Assembly (NCBI GenBank): GCA_016713735.1
Contig: JADJOP010000034.1
Location: forward strand, 248,001-312,000
Direction of reading: 5' to 3'
Origin: Bryobacterales bacterium
GTDB lineage: Bacteria > Acidobacteriota > Terriglobia > Bryobacterales > Bryobacteraceae
Length of the DNA: 64,000 nt
The notes under the pieces were generated by a model, which worked only from the letters and a program-made list of their open reading frames with translations, searched no databases and was not told where the DNA came from. Shown piece by piece: positions 28,585-35,787 of this stretch. Each line of letters begins with the position of its first letter. Positions within the stretch are counted from its first letter, which is position 1. The position numbers and the translations under genes were made by a program.

Positions 28585-29889
28585 ATGTGGCGAATGAATG
28601 TGCTGGCGATTCTGCTCGCGGCCGGCGCGCTGTGGGCGGAGGCTCCCAAGGTGCTGGCAGTGCGGGGGGCCAAGATCTACACCGGGACCGGCGCGGTGAT
28701 CGAGCGCGGCAATGTGGTGGTGCGCGACGGGCTTGTCGAAGCCGCCAGCGCCAGCGCCGCGATTCCCCCCGATGCCTGGATCATTGAAGGCTTGGGCCTC
28801 ACCGTCTATCCAGGCTTCACCAACGCCATGAGCAACTGGGGCATTCCCCGCGCCGCCTCGAGCCAGGAACCAGCCTCGTCGCGCGGCCGGGGCGCGGCCC
28901 CTGCAGGTCCTGTGGTGCGGGGACCGGAGGACCGTCCGTCCAACACCGCCTGGCTCAGCGGCGTGGAATTGGTGCAATCCGGCGACGCCGGCATCGCGCA
29001 GGCCCGCGACGCCGGGTTTACCTCGGCCGTCGTCTTCCCCTCGACTGGCATCTTCGCCGGACACGGTTCCTGGATCAACCTGGCCGGAGACAAGCCGGGC
29101 CAGATGGTGGTCGCCTCGCCACTGGGGCAATCTCTAAGCGTGCGCACCTCGGGATTCACCAGTTTTCCCGGCTCGCTGATGGGTGCGTTCGCCTACATCC
29201 GACAGGTGTATCTCGATGCCGATCACTATCAAGCGGCCAAGGAACTCTATGCGAAGTCGCCGCGGGGGATGAGGCGCGTGGAGTACGACCGGGCGCTGGA
29301 AGGCGTACTGGCCTCGCCGCGCGTGCTGTTGCCCGCCGCCACGCGGGTGGAGTTGGAGCGGATGGCCAAATTCGGAGCGGAGTTGAAGCGGGATGTGGTG
29401 CTCTACGGCGGTCACGACGCTGCCCGCGCCATCGAGGCGATCAAGGCCAGCGGCTTTCCCGTCCTGGTGAGCCTGCAATTCCCCGAAAAGCCTAAGGAAG
29501 CCAACCCCGACGTGCGTGACAGCGTGCGCACGTTGGAACTGCGCGAAGCCGCTCCAGCGGCCGCTGCCGCGCTGCAAAAGGCCGGGGTGAAATTCGCCTT
29601 CTACTCCGGCGGCATCGAGAAACCCTCGGAGTTGCGCGCTGCGCTCAAGAAGGCCATCGATGCTGGTCTATCGCGTGAAGATGCCGTGCGGGCGCTGACG
29701 CTCTCCGCGGCGGAAATTTACGGCGTCGCCGACCGCGTGGGCAGCCTCGAGGCGGGTAAGATCGCCAACCTCACGGTGGTGGATGGCGACTGGTTTCAGG
29801 AGCGGTCAAAAGTGAAGGCCGTGATTGTGGATGGTGTGAAATACGAACCCGCGCCGGTGGAGGCAAAGAAGGAGGAGGCTGCGAAATGA
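28585..29889 (+). CDS. Amidohydrolase-like protein lacking the HxH metal motif (first of three)
   Basis: Exported protein of 434 residues. The start at 28585 (MWRMNVLAIL) has AGGAGGG at 28567-28573 and is followed by a signal peptide ending near LWAEAP. The N-terminal and C-terminal composite beta domain of the amidohydrolase superfamily is clear ('ILLAAGALWAEAPKVLAVRG', 'VGSLEAGKIANLTVVDGDWF'). At the place where active enzymes have PGxIDxHxH, it reads 'VYPGFTNAMSNWGI', with no histidines. Other canonical ligand positions are also not evident. It therefore probably cannot bind the binuclear metal centre in the usual way. It overlaps the next gene by four bases and is likely to assemble or function with the intact enzyme. 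Confidence 0.8.
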   Translation: MWRMNVLAILLAAGALWAEAPKVLAVRGAKIYTGTGAVIERGNVVVRDGLVEAASASAAIPPDAWIIEGLGLTVYPGFTNAMSNWGIPRAASSQEPASSRGRGAAPAGPVVRGPEDRPSNTAWLSGVELVQSGDAGIAQARDAGFTSAVVFPSTGIFAGHGSWINLAGDKPGQMVVASPLGQSLSVRTSGFTSFPGSLMGAFAYIRQVYLDADHYQAAKELYAKSPRGMRRVEYDRALEGVLASPRVLLPAATRVELERMAKFGAELKRDVVLYGGHDAARAIEAIKASGFPVLVSLQFPEKPKEANPDVRDSVRTLELREAAPAAAAALQKAGVKFAFYSGGIEKPSELRAALKKAIDAGLSREDAVRALTLSAAEIYGVADRVGSLEAGKIANLTVVDGDWFQERSKVKAVIVDGVKYEPAPVEAKKEEAAK

Positions 29890-31214
29890 AGACGCTCTGG
29901 CAGGTTGGTGGGGTCCTGGCGCTGGTGGCGTGCTCGCTGCCAGCGGCGGACCTGGTAATCCAGAACGCGAAGATCCTGACCGTGACCAAGGGGCGACTGG
30001 AAGGGTCGATCCGGATCTCCAACGGCAAGATTGCCGAAGTCGGCGAAAAGCTGATGATTCCCGGTGGGGCCACGGTGGTGGATGCGGCCGGAAAGTACGT
30101 GATTCCGGGAATCATTGACTGCCATTCGCATATTGGCGCTGACTCGATCAATGAAGGCAGCGTGTCGGTAAGTTCCATGGTCGGCATTGAGGACGTATTG
30201 AATCCTGAAGACATCGACATTTACCGCGCCTTGGCCGGAGGCGTAACCACTGTAAATGTCCTCCATGGAAGCGCCAATGCCATTGGCGGTAAGTGCTCCG
30301 TGATCAAGACGCGCTGGGGAAAAGACGTCAAAGGGCTGTTGTTTGAAGGCGCGAAGCCGGGAATTAAGTTTGCGTTGGGCGAGAATCCGAAGCGCCGCGG
30401 CAGCACGCCTTCCTTTGGCGCAACCACGCTGCGCTACCCGGCGACACGCATGGGCGTGGAGGATGTGATCCGGCAGGCCTTTACCGATGCGCGCCGTTAT
30501 CAGGCCGATTGGAAAGCGTTCGAAGCCCGGAAAGTGAGAGGCGAGACGGCGATTCCCCCGAGGCGCGACTTGAAGTTAGACCCGCTGGTGGAGATTCTCG
30601 AAGACAAACGGTTTATTCATGCGCATTGTTACCGCGCTGACGAGATCGTAATGCTCCTTCGGTTAGCGGATGAATTTGGATTTAAGATCCGCACGCTGCA
30701 GCACGTCCTGGAAGGCTACAAAGTCGCCAACGAGATTGCCAAGCACGGCGCCGGGGCGTCCACCTTCAGTGACTGGTGGTCGTACAAAGTGGAAGCCTTC
30801 GATGCCATTCCCTACAATGCGGCGCTGATGCACAAGCGCGGCGTGCTTGTGTCGCTCAATTCGGATTCGGCGGAACTGATGCGCCACCTGAACCTGGAAG
30901 CGGCCAAGGTGATGAAATATGGCGGCCTGAGCGAAGAGGAAGCCCTCGCCATGGTGACCATCAATCCGGCCAAGCAACTCGCCATCGACTCCCGCGTGGG
31001 TTCGATTGAGGTGGGCAAAGATGCCGATCTGGTGATCTACGATCAACATCCTCTCTCGAATTACAGCAAGGTGGAGAAGGTATTTGTGGACGGTGTAATG
31101 TACTTTAGCCGCGAAGAAGACGAGAAAGCGCGGATGAAACTCGAATTGAGGAAGAAGGCGCTCGAGGAGAAGCAGAAGAAACCGGCGGCGGCGCCGGTCC
31201 GGAGGCCGGCATGA
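29886..31214 (+). CDS. Amidohydrolase family protein, intact metal site (second of three)
   Basis: Exported protein of 442 residues with a signal peptide (about 1-21, ending LPAADL). Metal ligands expected for the superfamily are present: HxH in 'VIPGIIDCHSHIGADS', His in 'FIHAHCYRADEIVML', His in 'KIRTLQHVLEGYKVANEI', and Asp in 'VSLNSDSAELMRHL'. The superfamily's end motif 'IEVGKDADLVIYDQHPLS' follows. These enzymes hydrolyse amide or ester bonds, often of peptides or cyclic amides; imidazolonepropionase-like and prolidase-like relatives exist. The gene is coupled by ATGA overlaps to both neighbours. Confidence 0.88.
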   Translation: MKTLWQVGGVLALVACSLPAADLVIQNAKILTVTKGRLEGSIRISNGKIAEVGEKLMIPGGATVVDAAGKYVIPGIIDCHSHIGADSINEGSVSVSSMVGIEDVLNPEDIDIYRALAGGVTTVNVLHGSANAIGGKCSVIKTRWGKDVKGLLFEGAKPGIKFALGENPKRRGSTPSFGATTLRYPATRMGVEDVIRQAFTDARRYQADWKAFEARKVRGETAIPPRRDLKLDPLVEILEDKRFIHAHCYRADEIVMLLRLADEFGFKIRTLQHVLEGYKVANEIAKHGAGASTFSDWWSYKVEAFDAIPYNAALMHKRGVLVSLNSDSAELMRHLNLEAAKVMKYGGLSEEEALAMVTINPAKQLAIDSRVGSIEVGKDADLVIYDQHPLSNYSKVEKVFVDGVMYFSREEDEKARMKLELRKKALEEKQKKPAAAPVRRPA

Positions 31215-32470
31215 GAGCGATCATTCTACTCTTTGCGTTTCTGGCTGCTGCGGCGGGACAGGAGACGATCCTGATCCGCAACGCCTACATCCACCCTGTG
31301 GTGGGGGAGGAAATCCCGAGTGGTTCGGTGCTCATCCAGGGCGGGAAAATCGCTGGTGTTGGGGCGAAGTTGGCCGCGCCCAAAGGGGCCACGGTGATCG
31401 ACGCCAAGGGCCTGCACCTCTATCCGGGTCTGATCAACTCGGCCACCAATATTGGCTTGAGTGAGATCGGTGCGGTTCGAGAGACGAGTGACACAAACGA
31501 GTTGGGCGACTTCAATCCTCAGTTGCGGGCGCTGATTGCGGTGAATCCGGAGAGTGAGCATATCGCTGTCACGCGGGCCAACGGCATCACCTCAGTGGTC
31601 ACGTTGCCGCAGGGCGGGATCATCTCAGGCCAAGGTGCCATGATCCATCTGGATGGTTGGACGTGGGAAGAGATGAGCGTGAAGGGCGATGTCGTGGTCA
31701 GGCTCAATTTCCCGGTAATTGCCACCTCGAGCGGAGAATTCTTTAATACGCGGGCAACAGCTTATGGCGAGGCCAAAAAGCGTTACGACGAGGAGTTAGA
31801 GAAACTCCGCCTGTTCTTTGAAGATGCGCGCCGCTATGAGAAAGCGAAGAGTGCGGGCGGCGCCGGCTTCCAGACGGATCCCAAACTGGAAGCCATGCTG
31901 CCGGTGCTGGCCGGCCGGCGGCCGCTGCTGGTTGTGGCGCAGCGCGAACGAACGATTCTGGACGCGATTGCCTTTGCCCGGCGCGAACGGGTGAAAATCA
32001 TTCTGGCCGAGGTGCGCGAGCCCGGCAAGGCGGTGGCGGAGATCGTGAAGGACAAGATCCCCGTCATTCTCGGCGAAACGCATACGCTGCCTGTGGAAGA
32101 AGACGCCGCCTACGACAGCCAGTACACGCTGCCGGCGGAATTGCACAAGGCTGGGGTCAAGTTTGCCTTCGGGAGCTTCGACAATCAGTTTGCCCGCAAC
32201 GTGCCGTATCAGGCCGCGGCGGCGGTTGCGTTTGGCCTGCCCAAGGACGTGGCCTTGAAGGCTCTCACGGTGCACGCGGCCGAAATCTGGGGGCTCGGCG
32301 GGCAGCTCGGCTCAATTCAGGAAGGCAAACTGGCCGACCTCATCTTGACTGATGGCGATCCGCTGGAAAGCCGGACTCAGATCCGGCACCTGTTCATTCA
32401 AGGCAAACAGGTGAGCCTGGACAGTAAGCACACCAAATTGTATGAGAAGTATTCGAGACGCCCGCAATGA
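31211..32470 (+). CDS. Amidohydrolase-like protein lacking the HxH metal motif (third of three)
   Basis: Exported protein of 419 residues with a signal peptide (about 1-16). The overall fold matches amidohydrolases ('ILIRNAYIHPVVGEEIPSG', 'LGSIQEGKLADLILTDGDPL'), but the PGxIDxHxH segment is 'LYPGLINSATNIGL', with no His ligands, as in the first gene of the trio. Its order of conserved blocks resembles the first gene more than the second. The start overlaps the previous stop by four bases. Together the three genes form a tightly coupled operon of one apparent enzyme and two probable non-catalytic or divergent partners. Confidence 0.8.
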   Translation: MRAIILLFAFLAAAAGQETILIRNAYIHPVVGEEIPSGSVLIQGGKIAGVGAKLAAPKGATVIDAKGLHLYPGLINSATNIGLSEIGAVRETSDTNELGDFNPQLRALIAVNPESEHIAVTRANGITSVVTLPQGGIISGQGAMIHLDGWTWEEMSVKGDVVVRLNFPVIATSSGEFFNTRATAYGEAKKRYDEELEKLRLFFEDARRYEKAKSAGGAGFQTDPKLEAMLPVLAGRRPLLVVAQRERTILDAIAFARRERVKIILAEVREPGKAVAEIVKDKIPVILGETHTLPVEEDAAYDSQYTLPAELHKAGVKFAFGSFDNQFARNVPYQAAAAVAFGLPKDVALKALTVHAAEIWGLGGQLGSIQEGKLADLILTDGDPLESRTQIRHLFIQGKQVSLDSKHTKLYEKYSRRPQ

Positions 32471-32486
32471 GCGCGGGCGGTGTGGT

Positions 32487-32768
32487 TTAGCAGATGTAGC
32501 CGCGCCAGGTGCGCCCCCGGCCGTCGCGCAGCAGCACGCCATAATCATCGGAAAAGCCGCTGATGGAGTTGCCTTTGGCGTCGCGGAACCGGTAGTGGAG
32601 CGAACTGTCGCCGTGAACATCGACGGTTCCCTGCCAGACGTTGCCATCCTCGTCGCGTAAGCGGATGAAGTCGGCGTCACCAAAGCCCTGGGCGGATTGG
32701 CCCTCGCTCTGCAGGTGGTAGAAGCCGACGGGCAATCTGCGGCCCCCTCGTTTGCGTCTGAAGATCAT
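32487..32768 (-). CDS. Small two-repeat protein of unknown function
   Basis: Protein of 93 residues, basic at the N-terminus (MIFRRKRGGRR). It has a two-fold internal repeat: 'GFGDADFIRLRDEDGNVWQG' in the first half and 'GFSDDYGVLLRDGRGRTWRG' in the second, each ending in an aromatic 'W-x-G' turn. The pattern suggests a small beta-barrel or pair of beta-hairpins. It ends 17 bases from the convergent amidohydrolase stop. No family was recognised. Confidence 0.65.
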   Translation of the reverse strand: MIFRRKRGGRRLPVGFYHLQSEGQSAQGFGDADFIRLRDEDGNVWQGTVDVHGDSSLHYRFRDAKGNSISGFSDDYGVLLRDGRGRTWRGYIC

Positions 32769-32886
32769 TGTGCTCAGTATCGGGGACTGTGCGGGCGGGG
32801 TCGCTCGGGTGATTGGCTTAGAGCCGCGGGATAATCACCTGTGGGCGCCTGCGGTCGCCGGGAAGCAGGGAGAGAAGCGAAACGTC

Positions 32887-33336
32887 ATGAGAGCCGTGGT
32901 GCAGCGGGTTTCCGAAGCCAGCGTGAAGGTGGACGGAGAGGTGGTGGGGGCGATTGCACGGGGCCTGCTTGTCCTGGTGGGGGTTTCAGGGGAGGACAGC
33001 GAGGACAGCGCGCGGTATCTGGCGCGCAAGATAGCCGGTTTGCGGATCTTCTCGAATCCCGAGGGGAAGATGGACTGGAGCGTAGAGCAAGTGGGGGGCG
33101 CGGTGCTCGTGGTGAGTCAATTCACCTTGTGGGGAGACGTCAAGAAAGGTAACCGGCCTTCGTTCGAACGAGCCGCCGGTGCTGCTCAGGCGCGGGAACT
33201 GTACGAGTATTTCGTGGATGAATTGCGGCGGACAGGATTGATCGTCGAGACCGGTGTGTTTCAGGCGAGCATGGAGGTGACGCTCACCAACCAAGGCCCT
33301 GTTACGATCCTGGTGGATTCGGAGCGGGGATTGTAG
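32887..33336 (+). CDS. dtd: D-aminoacyl-tRNA deacylase
   Basis: Enzyme of 149 residues that removes D-amino acids (and glycine from tRNA-Ala) mischarged on tRNA, acting as a homodimer. The two catalytic motifs are present: SQFTL in 'VVSQFTLWGDVKKGNRPSF' and NxGPVT in 'TLTNQGPVTILVDS', which supplies the Gly-cisPro gate. The start at 32887 (MRAVVQRVSEA) matches the family and has GGGAGAGAAG just upstream. Length is normal. Confidence 0.95.
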   Translation: MRAVVQRVSEASVKVDGEVVGAIARGLLVLVGVSGEDSEDSARYLARKIAGLRIFSNPEGKMDWSVEQVGGAVLVVSQFTLWGDVKKGNRPSFERAAGAAQARELYEYFVDELRRTGLIVETGVFQASMEVTLTNQGPVTILVDSERGL

Positions 33337-33384
33337 ATAGTAATTTTTGTTACATTGATATAGAATCTTTAGACGAGGTTACCC

Positions 33385-33672
33385 ATGGCTCGACCAACAC
33401 AACTTATGAATGATCCGAACCTGCTCGCGGCGGCATTGGAAGGTTTGCTGCTGCAGAAAGAGCGGCTGGACGAACAGATCCGTCAGCTGCGCGAAGCGAT
33501 GGGCAAGCGTTCTCCTGGCCGTCCGGCAAAGAGCGCCAGCGCGAGCGCGGCTCCGGCCGAGGAAAAGCCGCGCAAACGCCGCAAGATGAGCGCCGCGGCG
33601 CGGAAACGGATCGCCGAAGCGCAGAAGAAGCGCTGGAGCGAATACCGCAAGCAGCAAAAAGCGGAAGGCTAA
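33385..33672 (+). CDS. Small basic, probably DNA-binding protein
   Basis: Protein of 95 residues. A helical N-terminal part with a heptad-like segment (LLLQKERLDEQIRQLREAM) is followed by a GRPAK AT-hook-like element (near 44-50), an Ala/Ser-rich linker, and a very basic end 'RKRRKMSAAARKRIAEAQKK' similar to C-termini of several acidobacterial DNA-associated proteins. It may be a nucleoid or transcription-associated factor. The preceding 48 bases are AT-rich compared with the surroundings, consistent with its own promoter. No enzymatic motif. Confidence 0.6.
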   Translation: MARPTQLMNDPNLLAAALEGLLLQKERLDEQIRQLREAMGKRSPGRPAKSASASAAPAEEKPRKRRKMSAAARKRIAEAQKKRWSEYRKQQKAEG

Positions 33673-33745
33673 TCCGCACGCTCCAAGCGGTGAAGCGTAG
33701 TTGCGGGGAAGCAGTGCCTCGGCTAGTCTCGTGGATGGGCTTTCC

Positions 33746-34162
33746 ATGAGTGATCTCAGCCGCATCGGCGTAGCTATCGACGCAAGTTTGTTGAACAAGT
33801 TTGATGATCTTATTTCGGAGCGGGGCTATACGAACCGCTCCGAAGCGTTTCGGGACCTCATTCGCGACGAGTTGGTTCGTCACGATTGGGAGAAGCCCGA
33901 AGTGCCGGTGGTGGGCACGGTCACCTTGGTGTACGACCATCATGTGAGGCAACTCAGCGAGCGGCTCACTGGATTGCAGCACGACCACCACCACAACATC
34001 CTCTCCACCCTGCATGTGCACCTGGATCACGACAATTGCCTCGAGGTGCTGGTCGTGAAGGGAAAGGCGGGAGAGGTCAGGAAGATTGCCGACGCGCTGT
34101 TGTCGACCAAGGGAGTCAAGCACGGGCGGCTGACTCTTACCACCACGGGAGCAGGACTTTGA
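33746..34162 (+). CDS. nikR: Nickel-responsive regulator NikR
   Basis: Protein of 138 residues. An N-terminal ribbon-helix-helix DNA-binding domain ('SRIGVAIDASLLNKFDDLI', 'YTNRSEAFRDLIRDEL') is followed by an ACT-like metal-binding domain. The nickel ligands of the family are in place: His in 'YDHHVRQL', HxH in 'LHVHLDHDNCLEV', and the Cys of the same segment, with an HDHHHN stretch before. It represses nickel uptake genes when nickel is sufficient. No nickel transporter or urease/hydrogenase gene is in the window, so targets lie elsewhere. Its stop overlaps the acpS start. Confidence 0.93.
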   Translation: MSDLSRIGVAIDASLLNKFDDLISERGYTNRSEAFRDLIRDELVRHDWEKPEVPVVGTVTLVYDHHVRQLSERLTGLQHDHHHNILSTLHVHLDHDNCLEVLVVKGKAGEVRKIADALLSTKGVKHGRLTLTTTGAGL

Positions 34163-34555
34163 TTCTCGGAACGGGCATCGATCTGGCCGAGGTGGACCGC
34201 ATCCGCCATTCGATTGAACGCTACGGCGAGCGCTTTGTGAAGCGCATCTACACGCCGGGCGAAATTGCCTATGTGGAGCGCAAAGCGAACAAGTTCGAAC
34301 GCTACGCGGCCCGTTTTGCGGCCAAGGAAGCGGGCATGAAGGCGATCGGCACGGGGTGGCGGCGGGGCGTGACCTGGCAGGACTTTGAAGTGGCCAACCT
34401 GCCTTCAGGCCGGCCGACCCCTGCGTCTACACGGTGTGGCGGCTGAGGTGGCGGCGCGAATGGGTGTGAAGCGCATTGCGCTGTCGTTGACGCACACCAC
34501 ACAGAACGGGATGGCGTTCGTGATCCTGGAAGGCGACGACGGCGCGGCGGGCTAA
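34159..34555 (+). CDS. acpS: Holo-[acyl-carrier-protein] synthase, frame broken by one extra base
   Basis: The enzyme transfers 4'-phosphopantetheine from CoA to acyl carrier protein. The TTG start overlaps the nikR stop; 'LILGTGIDLAEVDRIRHSIE' and 'RFAAKEAGMKAIGTG' are diagnostic (Asp and Glu metal ligands). The frame continues normally to 'SGRP', after which a CCCC run at 34418-34421 shifts it. Reading with one C fewer restores 'LRLHGVAAEVAARMG', 'IALSLTHTTQNGMAFVIL' and the natural stop at 34555, about 131 residues, a normal AcpS length. AcpS is usually essential, so a sequencing or assembly error is more likely than a true mutation. Confidence 0.86.
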
Positions 34556-35187
34556 GCCCTGGCGGCCTTTTCCGACTGACCAACCGAGCGAAGCTGGGCG
34601 TCCTCAAGCCGCGTGGTTTCCTGCCAGGTGAAGATCATGCGGTGGATCACCGTAATGTTGCCGAGCACCGCGATCACCCACAACACGGCGGGAATGCGGT
34701 TAAACAGCGCGCCGATGATGAGCAGGACAATGCGCTCGGGCCGTTCCAGGAAGCCGACCTTGCACTTGGGAATCGTGTTCTCGGCGCGTGAGCGCGTGTA
34801 GCTGATCATCACCGAGGCAGTCATCACAATCGCCGTCAGGACGACGTAGAAGGGCCGGTTGATGTTGGCGTAATACACGAGCAGGCCCATGAGCAGGCCG
34901 AGGTCGGAGTAGCGGTCAATTACGGAGTCAAAGAAGCCGCCGAACCGTGTCACCTGGTTGGTTTCCCGGGCCACCCGGCCGTCGACCATGTCGAAGATGG
35001 CGGCGCCGGTGATCACCCATCCGGCGGCGAAGAACCGGCCCTGGGCGAGCAGGACGGCGGCTCCGATGTTGATCAGGAGCCCAATCAGGGTAAGCGCGTT
35101 GGGGTGAATGCCGAGAGCCTTGAGAATGCCCACAATGCCGACAATCACCTTGTTGCAGGTGACCCCGATCATATTGGTGAAGGTCAT
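34552..35187 (-). CDS. CDP-alcohol phosphatidyltransferase family protein
   Basis: Integral-membrane enzyme of 211 residues. The full catalytic signature DxxDGxxARxxxxxxxxGxxxDxxxD is seen as 'FDMVDGRVARETNQVTRFGG' and 'FFDSVIDRYSD'. About six membrane helices surround it. Such enzymes transfer a phosphatidyl group from CDP-diacylglycerol to an alcohol such as glycerol-3-phosphate or inositol phosphate; the exact substrate is not certain. The stop codon overlaps the acpS stop on the opposite strand. Confidence 0.88.
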   Translation of the reverse strand: MTFTNMIGVTCNKVIVGIVGILKALGIHPNALTLIGLLINIGAAVLLAQGRFFAAGWVITGAAIFDMVDGRVARETNQVTRFGGFFDSVIDRYSDLGLLMGLLVYYANINRPFYVVLTAIVMTASVMISYTRSRAENTIPKCKVGFLERPERIVLLIIGALFNRIPAVLWVIAVLGNITVIHRMIFTWQETTRLEDAQLRSVGQSEKAARA

Positions 35188-35217
35188 GTTGTCACTGCTC
35201 CCGCTTCCCGGCGCCGC

Positions 35218-35685
35218 CTAAACCTGATCGTGAATCGTGGTGAGCTTGAGGATCTCGAATTCCTTGGCGCCGCCCGGAATGATGATTTTAACAGTGTCGC
35301 CCACTTCCTTGCCAAGCAGCCCCTTGCCGATCGGCGAGGTGGTGGAGATGCGGCCGGCATTGACGTCGGCCTCCTCGCTGGCAACCAGCTTGTAGGAGAT
35401 CTCCTCGTCCTTCTTGAGGTCAAGGACCCTGACTTCCGAGCCGAGCCCCACTTTGTCGCGAGGAATGCGGCTCATGTCGATCATGGAGAAATGGCGCAGG
35501 CGGCCCTTCAACTGCGAGAGCCGCGCGTCGACGTAACTCTGCCGCTCTTTGGCCGCTGAGTATTCCGCATTTTCACTGAGATCACCGTAGGCACGAGCGC
35601 GCGCGATTTCCCTGGGGAGCTCGACATGCATTTCGTATTCCAGAGCGGCGATCTCCTCCTGCAACTTCTTCTTGAGATCTTCCAT
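35218..35685 (-). CDS. greA: Transcription elongation factor GreA
   Basis: Protein of 155 residues that enters the RNA polymerase secondary channel and stimulates cleavage of backtracked RNA. It has the N-terminal coiled coil with the acidic tip ('REIARARAYGDLSENAEYSA') and a C-terminal FKBP-like domain ending 'IIIPGGAKEFEILKL'. It lies 30 bases from the phosphatidyltransferase gene and is probably transcribed with it from the TATAAT at 35712-35717. Confidence 0.95.
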   Translation of the reverse strand: MEDLKKKLQEEIAALEYEMHVELPREIARARAYGDLSENAEYSAAKERQSYVDARLSQLKGRLRHFSMIDMSRIPRDKVGLGSEVRVLDLKKDEEISYKLVASEEADVNAGRISTTSPIGKGLLGKEVGDTVKIIIPGGAKEFEILKLTTIHDQV

Positions 35686-35711
35686 GGGGAGGGCTGGGCT
35701 TCCGAGATTTC

Positions 35712-35717
35712 ATTATA
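35712..35717 (-). promoter_or_regulatory. Candidate -10 element of greA
   Basis: A perfect TATAAT on the minus strand lies 27 bases ahead of the greA start. No good -35 hexamer is at the usual distance. Confidence 0.4.
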
Positions 35718-35756
35718 CGACGCACGGGAAGGCGCGCTGGCGGGGTGCGGCAGCGG

Positions 35757-35778
35757 GGGGACAGCAGCGGCTGTCCCC
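35757..35778 (-). terminator. Hairpin after the subtilase gene
   Basis: A perfect 9-bp stem GGGGACAGC (35757-35765) and GCTGTCCCC (35770-35778) with a 4-base AGCG loop lies between the subtilase stop and greA. No T-tract follows, so it could terminate with Rho or act as an RNA end stabiliser. Confidence 0.5.
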
Positions 35779-35787
35779 GTTCCGCCG

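Noticed and set aside
33331..33366. Sigma70 promoter ahead of the small basic protein
   Set aside because: TTGTAG and TATAGA are 22 bases apart, too far; the region is AT-rich but no consistent promoter could be assigned.
34418..34421. Programmed frameshifting in acpS
   Set aside because: AcpS is not known to use recoding and there is no slippery heptamer with stimulatory structure visible; an indel error is simpler.
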